Assembly (NCBI RefSeq): GCF_014873145.1
Contig: NZ_JADBEK010000001.1
Coordinates: forward strand, 4,774,001-4,838,000
From: Nonomuraea angiospora
GTDB taxonomy: Bacteria > Actinomycetota > Actinomycetes > Streptosporangiales > Streptosporangiaceae
Length of the DNA stretch: 64,000 nt
Direction: 5' to 3'
The translations under genes and the position numbers were made by a program. Of the stretch, positions 47,393 to 55,645 are shown one piece after another; position 1 is the stretch's first letter; each line of letters opens with the position of its first letter. The notes under the pieces are model-generated. The model was not told the origin of the DNA and made no database searches. It saw only the letters and a list, made by a program, of their open reading frames with translations.

Positions 47393-47398
47393 TAGCGT
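47393..47398 (+). promoter_or_regulatory. -10 box for leaderless phosphotransferase mRNA
   Basis: TAGCGT lies exactly 6 nt before the ATG at 47405; no ribosome site is present. Confidence 0.5.
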
Positions 47399-47404
47399 GG
47401 CCGG

Positions 47405-48337
47405 ATGCGGGACAGGCCGGATTCGTTCGACGAGGGATTGCTGCTGCCCGCGCTCGGCGCGTGGGGCATCGGGGCGCGCACGCTGGACTACGCGCCGGTC
47501 GGCTTCGGCGACTACCACTGGATCGCCGACGGGCGCTGGTTCGTCACGGTCGCGGACGTGCGGCGGCGCGGCTTCGACGGGCTCCGGTCGGCCATGGACA
47601 CGGCCGCGGCGCTGCGGGCCGAGGCGGGGCTCGACTTCGTGGTGGCACCGCTGCGCACCACCGACGGCGCGACCCTCCTGCGGCTCGACCGCCACCGGTG
47701 GGCGATGAGCGTCTTCCCCTACACGAACGGTCTCGCCGGCGAGTTCGGCGAGGAGCAGCCGGCCGGAGACCGTGCCGCGATCATCGACCTGCTCGCCGCC
47801 CTCCACGCCACGCCGCCGCCGCTGTCCACTCCCCCGCGCCCCCTGGAGCTCTCGGGCCGGGCCGTCCTGGAGCAGGCGCTCCAGGACACGCGCCTGCCCT
47901 GGCCGGGCGGCCCGTACGCGGAGCCCGCCAGGGAGGTGATCGCCGACCACGCCGGCGTGCTGCGGCGCAGGCTCGCGGAGTTCGACCGGACGGCGGCCGG
48001 CACCGGCGAGCCCGTCGTGACGCACGGCGAGCCGCACCCGGGCAACCTGCTGCGGTCCGGCGGGCGGTGGCTGCTGGTCGACTGGGACACGGTGGGGCTG
48101 GCGGTGCCCGAACGCGACCTGTGGCTGGTCGCCAGGGACGCCGACGACCTGGCCCGCTACGCCGACGCCACCGGCCGCACGCCCGACCCGGCGGCGCTGG
48201 AGCTCTACCGGCTGCGGTGGGCCCTCGACGACGTGGCCGAGTTCGTGGAGTGGTTCCGCTCGCCGCACGGGCGCACGCCGGACGCCGGACAGAGCTGGGA
48301 CGCCCTGACCGGCACCCTCAAGGGCCTGGCGTCCTGA
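47405..48337 (+). CDS. Aminoglycoside phosphotransferase-family kinase (APH)
   Basis: This 310-residue protein has the APH catalytic loop VVTHGEPHPGNLLR (Brenner motif HGEPHPGN) and the metal-binding LLVDWDTVGLA. The nucleotide-binding first half (YAPVGFGDYHWIADGRWFVTV) is short of the canonical Lys pattern but present. Many such proteins in soil actinomycetes phosphorylate unknown small molecules or homoserine-like metabolites; resistance is not implied. Translation looks leaderless. A second APH gene follows one base later. Confidence 0.82.
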   Translation: MRDRPDSFDEGLLLPALGAWGIGARTLDYAPVGFGDYHWIADGRWFVTVADVRRRGFDGLRSAMDTAAALRAEAGLDFVVAPLRTTDGATLLRLDRHRWAMSVFPYTNGLAGEFGEEQPAGDRAAIIDLLAALHATPPPLSTPPRPLELSGRAVLEQALQDTRLPWPGGPYAEPAREVIADHAGVLRRRLAEFDRTAAGTGEPVVTHGEPHPGNLLRSGGRWLLVDWDTVGLAVPERDLWLVARDADDLARYADATGRTPDPAALELYRLRWALDDVAEFVEWFRSPHGRTPDAGQSWDALTGTLKGLAS

Positions 48338-48338
48338 G

Positions 48339-49160
48339 GTGACGGCCGGCCGATCCACCACGCACGACATCGAGATCCGCGACGACATCGTGATCAAGCG
48401 ATACCGCTCGTGGGACCGTGGCGAACACCGCCGCGAATGGGCCGCGCTCAACGTGCTGGCTGAGCACGCCCCGGGCCTCGCACCCGCTCCGGTGCGCGCC
48501 GACCTCGACGGATCCCCGCCCACGGTGGTCATGAGCCGCCTGCCCGGCACCCCGCTCCGCGGCCTCCCCACCGGGCCCGAGCAGGTCCGCGCCCTCGCCA
48601 CCGCCCTCACCCACCTCCACCACGCCATCCCCGGGACAGGCTCGCTCGAACCCGCCGCCTGGCACCCGGCCGCGGCCGTCGCGCACGTGCGTGCCCTCGC
48701 CGCCGCCCACCCCGACCTGGGCGATTCCCCCTGCGCCCGGCGGGCCTTCGCCCTCGGGACGGCTTGGTTGTCCGGCCCGTCCCTCGACCGGCTGCCGATC
48801 AACCCGTTCCCGCCCGTGCTCGGCATGGCCGACGGCAACCTCGCCAACTATCTCTGGGACGCCGCCACCGCCCGCGTCCGCATCATCGACTGGGAGGACT
48901 CCGGTCTCGCCGACCGCGCCTTCGAACTCGCCGAGGTCGCCGAGCACATCTCCCACGTCGACGGCGACCTGGACAGCGACCTGCTCCTGGCCCATCTCGA
49001 CCTGACCTCGGCGGAGGCGGCCCGCGTCCACGACTTCCGGCGGCTGCTCGCCCTCGGCTGGCTCCTCATGCTCGGCCCCGGCGGCCCCGCCACCCGCCGC
49101 AATCCCCCCGGCACCCTCGACCGTCAGGCCGAACGCGTGCTCGCCCTCCTGGATTCGTGA
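48339..49160 (+). CDS. Second phosphotransferase-family protein
   Basis: This 273-residue APH/choline kinase-like protein has KRYRSWDRGEHRREWAALNVL (Lys and Glu of the N-lobe), a modified catalytic loop MADGNLANYLWD (DGNLANYL instead of HGDxHxxN), and RIIDWEDSGLADRAFELAEV for metal binding. The His normally seen before the catalytic Asp is replaced by Ala-Asp, so activity may differ. The GTG at 48339 starts one base after the stop of the upstream APH gene, giving an operon of two unlike kinases. Confidence 0.78.
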   Translation: MTAGRSTTHDIEIRDDIVIKRYRSWDRGEHRREWAALNVLAEHAPGLAPAPVRADLDGSPPTVVMSRLPGTPLRGLPTGPEQVRALATALTHLHHAIPGTGSLEPAAWHPAAAVAHVRALAAAHPDLGDSPCARRAFALGTAWLSGPSLDRLPINPFPPVLGMADGNLANYLWDAATARVRIIDWEDSGLADRAFELAEVAEHISHVDGDLDSDLLLAHLDLTSAEAARVHDFRRLLALGWLLMLGPGGPATRRNPPGTLDRQAERVLALLDS

Positions 49161-49163
49161 ATC

Positions 49164-49209
49164 TTACTCTTGCTTCAATACATACTGTAGCCATAAAGTT
49201 ACTCTTAGC
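49164..49209 (+). promoter_or_regulatory. Direct repeat in the AT-rich promoter region of a small gene
   Basis: TTACTCTTGC (49164-49173) and TTACTCTTAGC (49199-49209) lie 35 bp apart in an AT-rich stretch that stands out from its surroundings, upstream of the 41-residue peptide gene. Confidence 0.45.
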
Positions 49210-49234
49210 AATGACGTTCGCCAAAGGAGATCAC

Positions 49235-49360
49235 GTGGGCAGGCACGCCAAGCCCCATAGTCCCAAGGACGAGCTACCAGAGCCCCAAGAGGACTCCACC
49301 GAGGACGAAATCCACACCAGTCGCGGAAAACACGCCAAGGACCGGCAGCCGTCACAGTAG
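49235..49360 (+). CDS. Small hydrophilic protein, 41 residues, unknown
   Basis: Starts VGRHAKPHSPKDELPEPQED from GTG at 49235, with AAAGGAGAT eight bases upstream, and ends TSRGKHAKDRQPSQ. It is highly charged, without Cys, signal or membrane span, and the GRHAK motif near the start recurs as GKHAK near the end. Its composition and strong ribosome site argue for a real gene. An ATG at 49211 in frame would add eight residues. I do not recognise the family. Confidence 0.6.
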   Translation: MGRHAKPHSPKDELPEPQEDSTEDEIHTSRGKHAKDRQPSQ

Positions 49361-49430
49361 GCGCGCACCGCTCCCCGCCAGGGGACGGTGCGCCGCCGCT
49401 CCGCGCCCGCCATCCCGCCGGATATTTGCA

Positions 49431-49484
49431 CACTGAAATAAGTCCGGATAGTCTCCCACTAAATCTTCCAGCACTGAACTAAGT
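49431..49484 (+). promoter_or_regulatory. Direct repeats upstream of the YceI gene
   Basis: CACTGAAATAAGT (49431-49443) and CACTGAACTAAGT (49472-49484) match at 12 of 13 bases with 41-bp spacing, four helical turns. They sit just before the YceI ribosome site and look like a regulator's paired sites. Confidence 0.55.
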
Positions 49485-49503
49485 ATGGAACGGGAGCACC
49501 GGC

Positions 49504-50049
49504 ATGTACCCCAGCGACCTCACCGGCACCTACACCCTCGACCCCGCGCACACCCGGTTCGGCTTCGTGGCCCGCCACGCGATGGTCACCAAGGTTCGCG
49601 GCAGCATCCCCGTCAAGGAGGCCACAGCCTCCCTGGACGCGGACGACCCGGCCGCCTCCACCGTTCACGTGGTGCTCGACGTGGCCGGCATCCAGACCGG
49701 CAACCAGCACCGCGACGACCACCTGCGCACCGGCGACTTCCTGGACGCCGCCGCGCACCCGTACATCACCTTCGACGCCACCGACGTCAAGCACATCGGC
49801 GGCGACAGCTTCGAGGTCACCGGCGAGCTGACCATCCGGGGCGTGACCCGGCGGATCACCGTCCCCCTCGACTACACCGGCACCGCGCTCGACGCCCAGG
49901 GCCTGACCCGGGTCGGCTTCGAGGGCAGCACCGTGATCAACCGCAAGGACTTCGGCATCACGTACAACGCGGTCCTGGAGACCGGCGGCGTGATGATCTC
50001 CGAGAAGGTGACGCTCGAGTTCGACCTGTCCGCCGTCAAGGACGCCTGA
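49504..50049 (+). CDS. YceI-family lipocalin-like protein
   Basis: This 181-residue protein shows the YceI order YTLDPAHTRFGFVARHAMVT, VRGSIPVKEATASLD, RDDHLRTGDFLDAAAHPYIT, GELTIRGVTRRITVPLDY and RKDFGITYNAVLETGG. Family members bind isoprenoid-like lipids or polyprenyl chains in a beta barrel. No signal peptide is visible, so it is probably cytoplasmic, as in other actinomycetes. ATG after GGAACGGGAGC. Paired direct repeats upstream suggest regulation. Confidence 0.92.
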   Translation: MYPSDLTGTYTLDPAHTRFGFVARHAMVTKVRGSIPVKEATASLDADDPAASTVHVVLDVAGIQTGNQHRDDHLRTGDFLDAAAHPYITFDATDVKHIGGDSFEVTGELTIRGVTRRITVPLDYTGTALDAQGLTRVGFEGSTVINRKDFGITYNAVLETGGVMISEKVTLEFDLSAVKDA

Positions 50050-50108
50050 TCACAAAGCGACAGCGTCATGCGTGACGTCACCATCCCGCCCTCCAGACCC
50101 TACGAGCG

Positions 50109-50480
50109 TCACCGGGTCGAGCAGCACCCCGCCCGCAGTACCAGCACTAATCCGGCCGTGTAGGCGAGGGCGTACCAGAGAGGCAGCGGGGCCCCGGTCA
50201 CCGCGGCGGCGACGCTGAGGGCGCCGACCAGGGCCAGCAGTGTCGCGGCCACGGCCGTCGCGGAGCAGGCCGTGGCCGCGACCGCGAGCCCCCCGAGCAC
50301 GCCCACGGCGGCGAGCAGGTCGGCGAGCAACCAGACGTCCAGCAGCCCCGCCTCCGTGACCAGGCGTAGCAAGGGCGTAGGGAGTGACGGCGTCCAGATC
50401 CACGTCGGGCCGCCGCCGGCCAGGTTGGCGGCGGTCGGGATCGCGAGGAGCACCAGCAGGACGCCTGCCGGGGACCTCAA
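50109..50480 (-). CDS. Small membrane protein (DoxX/MauE-like) coupled to the anti-sigma gene
   Basis: This 123-residue protein has about four hydrophobic segments (AGVLLVLLAIPTAANLAGG, LLDVWLLADLLAAVGVLGGL, ATAVAATLLALVGALSVAAA, LWYALAYTAGLVLVL). The TTG start (50480) overlaps the stop of the preceding gene (TTGA), which suggests translational coupling. It resembles small DoxX or MauE membrane proteins, but no diagnostic residue is seen. Likely third gene of the sigma factor operon. Confidence 0.6.
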   Translation of the reverse strand: MRSPAGVLLVLLAIPTAANLAGGGPTWIWTPSLPTPLLRLVTEAGLLDVWLLADLLAAVGVLGGLAVAATACSATAVAATLLALVGALSVAAAVTGAPLPLWYALAYTAGLVLVLRAGCCSTR

Positions 50481-51724
50481 CGGAGGTTGGCCAGGCGGTA
50501 GCCGTCACCGGACCTCCACAGCAGCCAGTCGCCCGCCGCCAGGACGACGTCCGGGCTCTTGAACCGCCGGCCGGTGACCGGATCGAGCACGAACGAGGTG
50601 GCCCCGGTGTTGTAGGTGATGAGCCGGTTGCCCGCCGTCATCCAGGGGGAGACGCCCTTCTTCGGCGTCGGAACTCCATGCAGCACCGACACCGCCCCCC
50701 AGGTGTCGCGCGGCGTCCACCGCAGCGTGTTGCCGGCCACCCAGGCGAACCACTTCCCGGACGCCGCCGCGTACCACTTCTGGTCCGGATCGCCCATGCG
50801 CTGCGCTCGGACGCCTTCCGGCAGCGGATGCTCGGCCGTCACCCTGCCCGTCTCGACGTCGACGACGCGCAGCACCTTGTCGTTCGCCCGCTCGGCGGTG
50901 AACAGGTCGGGGTAGGAGAACGCCACCGCCACCCCGCTCGCCGGTTCCCCGGACTTGACGACCGTACCCACCTGCGCACATCCCTTGGCCATCCAGGGCT
51001 GCCGCATGACGTCGTTGCCGACGACCACGCCGCCGTCCACCCAGACCCGCCCCCGGGAGTCCGTGCCCTGCGGGCTGATCGTGCGCGTGGTCCCGTCCGC
51101 CGTGCGGCACCGTTGGTCGGCCGCCGAGCCGTTCACTTCCGTCCAGGTACGGAAGTCCGCGGCCGTCCCCAGCCCCGACCGCGCCCGGAAGCCGAGCTCC
51201 TTGGGCGTGCCGCCGCCGTCCACCTCCGCCGCCTGCCCGTCGGGCGTCGTGCCCAGGACCGTCCCGTCGCTGCCCAGCGCCGCGGGCACGAACGGCTCGC
51301 CTTTCGCCGTGCGGCCCTCGACGTCCACGACGCTCGTCACGTTCATGAGCTGGCCCAGCGCCTGTTCGAGGCGGACCCCGGCCGGGAGATGGACGTCCGT
51401 CCGGTCGGGAGTGGCCGTCACCGTCCTGGTCGCGCTCGGTTCGGGCGACCCGGACGCTGTCACGGCCGGCTCGGAAGGTGCGGTGGAGGCGGGGGTCGGG
51501 CTCAAGGTCACCGTCGTCGCGGCGTCGCCGTTCCCACCGCGTACGGCCAGGGGCACGCCCACCAGCACCGCCGTCGCCCCCGCCGCGACGGCCAGTACCG
51601 AGGCCCGCCTGTTCCTGCGGCGCGTGGCCACGGCCCGGTGGATCCGGTCGGCCAGGCCGGGCGGCGGATCGTCCGGCGAAGGCTCGCTGAGCAGCGCGGC
51701 GAGGCGGCGTTCCAGGTCATCCAT
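50477..51724 (-). CDS. Membrane anti-sigma-like protein with extracytoplasmic sensor region
   Basis: This 415-residue protein has a cytoplasmic N-terminus (MDDLERRLAALLSEPSPDD, about 40 residues), one transmembrane span (SVLAVAAGATAVLVGVPLAV), a Thr/Pro/Ser stalk, and an extracytoplasmic domain of roughly 320 residues with repeated short strands (VVDVEGRTAKGEPF, VLRVVDVETGRVTAEHPLPE), probably a beta-propeller-like fold. Its start overlaps the sigma gene end by eight bases. Position and topology mark it as the regulator of the SigE-family factor, although no classic zinc anti-sigma motif is visible. Confidence 0.75.
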   Translation of the reverse strand: MDDLERRLAALLSEPSPDDPPPGLADRIHRAVATRRRNRRASVLAVAAGATAVLVGVPLAVRGGNGDAATTVTLSPTPASTAPSEPAVTASGSPEPSATRTVTATPDRTDVHLPAGVRLEQALGQLMNVTSVVDVEGRTAKGEPFVPAALGSDGTVLGTTPDGQAAEVDGGGTPKELGFRARSGLGTAADFRTWTEVNGSAADQRCRTADGTTRTISPQGTDSRGRVWVDGGVVVGNDVMRQPWMAKGCAQVGTVVKSGEPASGVAVAFSYPDLFTAERANDKVLRVVDVETGRVTAEHPLPEGVRAQRMGDPDQKWYAAASGKWFAWVAGNTLRWTPRDTWGAVSVLHGVPTPKKGVSPWMTAGNRLITYNTGATSFVLDPVTGRRFKSPDVVLAAGDWLLWRSGDGYRLANLR

Positions 51725-52208
51725 GCTCGATCTCCTCGGTCTTGACGGCCTCACGCAGCCGGGCGAGCCCCCGCGACACCTGGCTCTTGACGGTCCCGCG
51801 GCTGCAGCCGAGCAGCCGGGCGATCTCCTCGTCTCCGCGTTCCTCGACATAACGCAGCACCAGTACGGCCCGCATACGTGGAGGCAGCTCGGCGATCCTG
51901 GCGCGGAGGCCGTCGTCCAGCAGGCGTTCCAGCCCCGCGTCCTCCGTCGCGGGCTCGGGCGGATCCGGCACGCTCACCTCACGCTTCGGCCGCCGCCAGC
52001 GGTTGGCCATGATGCGGACCATGGCCGTGCGGACGTACCCTTCCGGGTCGTCCTTGCGCCTGATCGCCTTCCACCGCAGGCCGGTACGGGTCAGCGCTTC
52101 CTGCACCAGGTCCTCGGCGTCATGCCTGTTCTGGGTCAGGACCATGGCGTAGCGATAGAGCGCCGGCAGCCGCTGCTCCGCGAATCTCTCAAACGTCGGA
52201 TCGTCCAC
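51717..52208 (-). CDS. ECF RNA polymerase sigma factor, SigE (ECF41-unrelated) family
   Basis: This protein of about 163 residues has sigma region 2 (YRYAMVLTQNRHDAEDLVQEALTRT) and region 4 (LPPRMRAVLVLRYVEERGDEE with GCSRGTVKSQVSRGLARLRE). It lacks regions 1 and 3, as ECF factors do, and fits the actinomycete SigE-family (TIGR02983-like) group. I prefer the GTG at 52208 with GGAGG five bases upstream; an ATG at 52223 lacks a ribosome site. It heads an operon with the anti-sigma-like and small membrane proteins. Confidence 0.87.
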   Translation of the reverse strand: MDDPTFERFAEQRLPALYRYAMVLTQNRHDAEDLVQEALTRTGLRWKAIRRKDDPEGYVRTAMVRIMANRWRRPKREVSVPDPPEPATEDAGLERLLDDGLRARIAELPPRMRAVLVLRYVEERGDEEIARLLGCSRGTVKSQVSRGLARLREAVKTEEIEHG

Positions 52209-52347
52209 TCCTACCTCCGGCATCCAAGGACACTTCAGCCGGCCGGATGGTTGAGTGGCGACGGAAAAAAGCCGCAGACAGCACTCGGACCGGGAGCCTC
52301 CGTCACGACTGCTCGTACGCGCGCCGTCGCCGAGGGCAGTGGGGTCG

Positions 52348-52824
52348 TCACTGCGGGGCGGTTTCGGTCGCCTCCCTGATGTGCGCGTTACGCAGCAGGA
52401 TCAGCCTGGTCATGTAACGCCGCAGGACGAGAGCATCGGCGAGAGTGCCCAGCGGACCGGCGGGCGCGGCGAAGTCGACGATGTCTTTCATGAGGGTCGC
52501 CTCGACGCCGCTGCCGCCGACATGTGCCGGTTCGAAGGTGTGCTCGTGGCGCCAATACCGGAACGGGCCGCTCACCTGTTCGTCGACGAAGTACGAGGGG
52601 CGGAGGTGGGCGCTGATCGTCGAGGTCAGGTGCCAGGTGAAGCCGAAGTGCCGCGCTCGCCAGGTGACGTGGTCGCCCAGGGAGAGCTGTCCGGAAGTGA
52701 CCCCTGCGACCGCTTGCTCGCGCGAGCCGCGCATGGAGGAGGCGTGCAGCTCGACCGACAAGGACGCGTCGAAGACGACCGGCGGCGGCGCGAGGACCAG
52801 GGTGGCCACCTCGAAACGGGACAT
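52348..52824 (-). CDS. SRPBCC (START-like) superfamily protein
   Basis: This 158-residue helix-grip protein shows the usual N-terminal APPPVVFDASLSVELH, a central ITWRAR-like VTWRARHFGFTWHLT strand pair, WRHEHTFEPAHVGGSGVEAT and DIVDFAAPAGPLGTLADALV near the C-terminus. This is the layout of cyclase/dehydrase-like cell-division inhibitor SulA-annotated proteins. It binds a hydrophobic ligand; role unknown. The ATG lies 6 nt after TAAGAT on the minus strand, so the mRNA may be leaderless. Confidence 0.8.
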   Translation of the reverse strand: MSRFEVATLVLAPPPVVFDASLSVELHASSMRGSREQAVAGVTSGQLSLGDHVTWRARHFGFTWHLTSTISAHLRPSYFVDEQVSGPFRYWRHEHTFEPAHVGGSGVEATLMKDIVDFAAPAGPLGTLADALVLRRYMTRLILLRNAHIREATETAPQ

Positions 52825-52848
52825 GCGCGGATCTTAGTGGCGGAGCCC

Positions 52849-52888
52849 CCTTGGGAGGCGCCGGCTGAGCGCTTGGCGCCTCCCAAGG
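52849..52888. terminator. Terminator hairpin after the 10-methyl fatty acid operon
   Basis: CCTTGGGAGGCGCC (52849-52862) and GGCGCCTCCCAAGG (52875-52888) form a perfect 14-bp stem with a 12-nt loop, just downstream of the methyltransferase stop. Confidence 0.85.
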
Positions 52889-52901
52889 CGAAGGCTATGT
52901 C

Positions 52902-54161
52902 TCAGGGCCAGTCGAGGGACGGCCGGAGGGGGACGCCGGAGCGGCCGTTCTTGTCGAGCTTGACGCCCAGCACCTGGTGGAGCTGGACCTTGTTGCGCTC
53001 GAAGCCCACGATGCAACCCGCCATGTACAGGGCCCACACCCGGGCCGTGCCCATGCCGACCTCCTCGACCGCGTCGGACCAGTTGGCGTCGAGGTTGTCG
53101 CACCAGTGGCGCAGCGTCTTGGCGTAGTGCTCCCGCAGGTTCTCCTCGTGGCGGATCTCGAAGCCGGTGTCCTCCATCTGCCGGACCAGCCAGCCGACCG
53201 ACTCCAGCTCGCCGTCGGGGAAGACGTACCGGTTGATGAAGCCGCCCTTGTTGAACGTCTTCTCCTTGCCGGTCGGCCGCGTGATGCAGTGGTTGAGGAT
53301 CCGGCCGCCCGGCTTGAGCTTGCCGTACAGGAACTCGAAGTACGACGGGACGTTGGCCTTGCCGATGTGCTCGGTGAGGCCGATGGAGCTGACCGCGTCG
53401 AAGTTCGACTCCTTGACGTCGCGGTAGTCCATGAAGCGGACCTCCGCCAGGTCCTGCAGGCCGGCGTCCGCGATGGCCTTCTGGGCCCACTCGGCCTGCT
53501 GGCGGCTCAGCGTCACGCCGAGGGCCTTGACGCCGTAGTGCTTGGCGGCGTGCATGACCATCCCGCCCCAGCCGCAGCCGACGTCCAGCAGGCGCATGCC
53601 CGGCTTGAGGTCGAGCTTGCGGGCCACCAGGTCGAACTTGGCGTACTGGGCCTCCTCGAGCGTCGACTCCTCCGAGGGGAAGACGGCGCACGTGTAGGCC
53701 ATGGACGGCCCCAGGACCCACTCGTAGAAGCGGTTGGAGACGTCGTAGTGATGGTGGATGGCCTCGGCGTCACGCTGCTTGGCGTGGCGGGAGCCCAGCT
53801 TGGCCAGCGCGCTCTGACGCATCTCCTGTGGTGGTGGTGGAACCCGCATGAGGAGTGGTTTGACGCCCAGGGCGCGGACGGCGGCGATCTTCTCCTGGGT
53901 GGTCAGGTCGTTGGTGGTGATGTTCCACATGCGGTCGAGCAGTGCGTACATGTCGCCGTGTACGTCGATGTGGCCGGAGATGTACGCCCTTGCCAGGCCC
54001 AGCTCGCCGGGTGCCTGCGCCAGATAGGCGACCGCGATCGGCGACTTGACCTCGATGCTCAGGTCGGACCCGTCCGGACCTGCCTTGCTGCCGTCGTACG
54101 CCTGGAACGCGACGTTCGCTTCCGTGCCGACGATTTTCTCAAAGATGGTTGCCAGCGCCAC
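52902..54161 (-). CDS. tmsB: Fatty acyl phospholipid methyltransferase for 10-methyl fatty acids (BfaB/TmsB type)
   Basis: This 419-residue SAM enzyme of the cyclopropane synthase family has the SAM motif LLDVGCGWGGMVMHAAKHYG, the substrate motif HHHYDVSNRFYEWVLGPSMAYT, and GVTLSRQQAEWAQ. With the FAD oxidoreductase next to it, it fits the TmsB/BfaB enzyme that adds a methylene group to oleoyl phospholipids on the way to tuberculostearic acid; 10-methyl acids are common in Streptosporangiaceae. The pairing is the main reason for choosing this over cyclopropane synthase. GTG start three bases after the reductase stop, with AAGGTGA overlapping that stop. Confidence 0.88.
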   Translation of the reverse strand: MALATIFEKIVGTEANVAFQAYDGSKAGPDGSDLSIEVKSPIAVAYLAQAPGELGLARAYISGHIDVHGDMYALLDRMWNITTNDLTTQEKIAAVRALGVKPLLMRVPPPPQEMRQSALAKLGSRHAKQRDAEAIHHHYDVSNRFYEWVLGPSMAYTCAVFPSEESTLEEAQYAKFDLVARKLDLKPGMRLLDVGCGWGGMVMHAAKHYGVKALGVTLSRQQAEWAQKAIADAGLQDLAEVRFMDYRDVKESNFDAVSSIGLTEHIGKANVPSYFEFLYGKLKPGGRILNHCITRPTGKEKTFNKGGFINRYVFPDGELESVGWLVRQMEDTGFEIRHEENLREHYAKTLRHWCDNLDANWSDAVEEVGMGTARVWALYMAGCIVGFERNKVQLHQVLGVKLDKNGRSGVPLRPSLDWP

Positions 54162-54164
54162 AGC

Positions 54165-55526
54165 TCACCTTCCCGCTACACATTTTTCGTAGAGGTCAAG
54201 CAGGCGACCGTTCGGGTCGTATTCCCGCTTGACAGGCCAGTAGGCGTCGCCGTTGTACAGCTGCCAGAACTGTTCGCGCGCGTAGAACGAGGTCGAGTAG
54301 AGCGACTTGTGACCGTCGAGCTCGTGCACTTCGCGCTCGATCAGCCGGTTGTAGTAGCCGTCGAACTGCCCCCGCGGCAACGGCACCATGCCCCAGAATC
54401 CGAAGTTGACGTAGAGCCTGCCCGGCTCCAGAGGGTAGAGCGGCCAGCGCGAGTTCGCACGCAGCGGGCACATCCACACCGGTGTCATGCCCACCTTGTC
54501 GTGGAAGAACTCCAGGAACTCCGCCCCCCGCTCGACCGGAGCCTCGACGTCCTGGATCACGGACTCCTGCACGGGCTGGTCGCGCCACCTGTCGATGCGC
54601 GCGGTGACCCCGTACTTCCTGTCCAGCGCCACCAGGCGGCGGTAGACGTCGGAGCGCATCCAGCGGCGCGGCATGAGGGAGCGCACGACGGGCTGCTGCA
54701 CGCCGAACGCCCGCGAGCACCAGAACCAGTCGGTGTCCCAGCGCCACAGGTAGTCGCGGATGGTCAGCCAGTCGCGGTTGCGCTGCCTGATCGACTGGTA
54801 GTAGATGCGCATCCCCGTGTAGTCCGAGACATAAGGGGCACGCTCGGCGAACCGGCCGACCGTGATGTACATCTCCCCCGGATGGAAGTAGACGCCGTCG
54901 ACGAAGTCGACGCTCTCCCCGTCGTGCACCATGCTGTCGCAGATCTCCTGCAGGGCCAGCATGCACTTGGCCGCGTCCGTGAACTTGACGTGCGTGAGCC
55001 GCACGTACGGCTGGACCTTGCGGAGCTTGATCCGGATGCGCAGCGCGTAGCCCAGCGTGCCGTAGGAGTTGGGGAACGAGCGGAAGAGCTCCCGGTGCTC
55101 GTTGTCGTCGCGGGCCACGACGACGCGCCCGTCACCGGTGAGGATCTCGAGCTCCTCCACCGACTCGTGCGGCAGGCCGTCCCGGAAGCTCGTGGACTCG
55201 ATGCCGAGCCCGGTCACGGCGCCGCCCAGCGTGATCGTCTTGAGCTGCGGCACCACGTACGGCATGAGCCCGTACGGCAAGGTGGCGTCCACCAGGTGCT
55301 CGTACGTCGTCATGCCCTGGACCTCGGCCGTCATGGTCTCGGGGTCGACGCTGATGACCTCGTCGAGATCCCTCGCCGAGAGCTTGGCCGTCCTGCCGCC
55401 GTCGCGGAACCTGAAGAGGTTGGACGTGGACTTGGCCAGGCGAGGGGCGGCACCGCCCGGGATCTCGGCGTACGACTGCCGGATCTGCTCTACTGCCCGT
55501 TGGTGTGTCGACATCTTCGTCGGCAC
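54165..55526 (-). CDS. tmsA: FAD-binding oxidoreductase, 10-methylene acyl reductase (BfaA/TmsA type)
   Basis: This protein of about 453 residues has a PCMH-type FAD domain (VQGMTTYEHLVDATLPYGLM, TITLGGAVTGLGIESTS, HESVEELEILTGDGRVVVA) like DHCR24 sterol reductases, and a C-terminal half rich in aromatic residues (GRLYVNFGFWGMVPLPRGQF). With the adjacent methyltransferase it should reduce the 10-methylene intermediate to the 10-methyl fatty acid using NADPH. I choose the GTG at 55526 because AAGGGGG lies eight bases upstream and the length matches mycobacterial Rv0449c; the frame is open to an ATG at 55628 without a ribosome site. Confidence 0.87.
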   Translation of the reverse strand: MPTKMSTHQRAVEQIRQSYAEIPGGAAPRLAKSTSNLFRFRDGGRTAKLSARDLDEVISVDPETMTAEVQGMTTYEHLVDATLPYGLMPYVVPQLKTITLGGAVTGLGIESTSFRDGLPHESVEELEILTGDGRVVVARDDNEHRELFRSFPNSYGTLGYALRIRIKLRKVQPYVRLTHVKFTDAAKCMLALQEICDSMVHDGESVDFVDGVYFHPGEMYITVGRFAERAPYVSDYTGMRIYYQSIRQRNRDWLTIRDYLWRWDTDWFWCSRAFGVQQPVVRSLMPRRWMRSDVYRRLVALDRKYGVTARIDRWRDQPVQESVIQDVEAPVERGAEFLEFFHDKVGMTPVWMCPLRANSRWPLYPLEPGRLYVNFGFWGMVPLPRGQFDGYYNRLIEREVHELDGHKSLYSTSFYAREQFWQLYNGDAYWPVKREYDPNGRLLDLYEKCVAGR

Positions 55527-55645
55527 GGCAAGCACCCCCTTGAGCTGGTAGAGATCGTCCGTAAGACGGTATCTCCCGCGGGCGACCTCGAATAGACCGG
55601 GGTCGTTAAAGACACGAAAACTGTTCATAGTGACAGGTGAAATGC

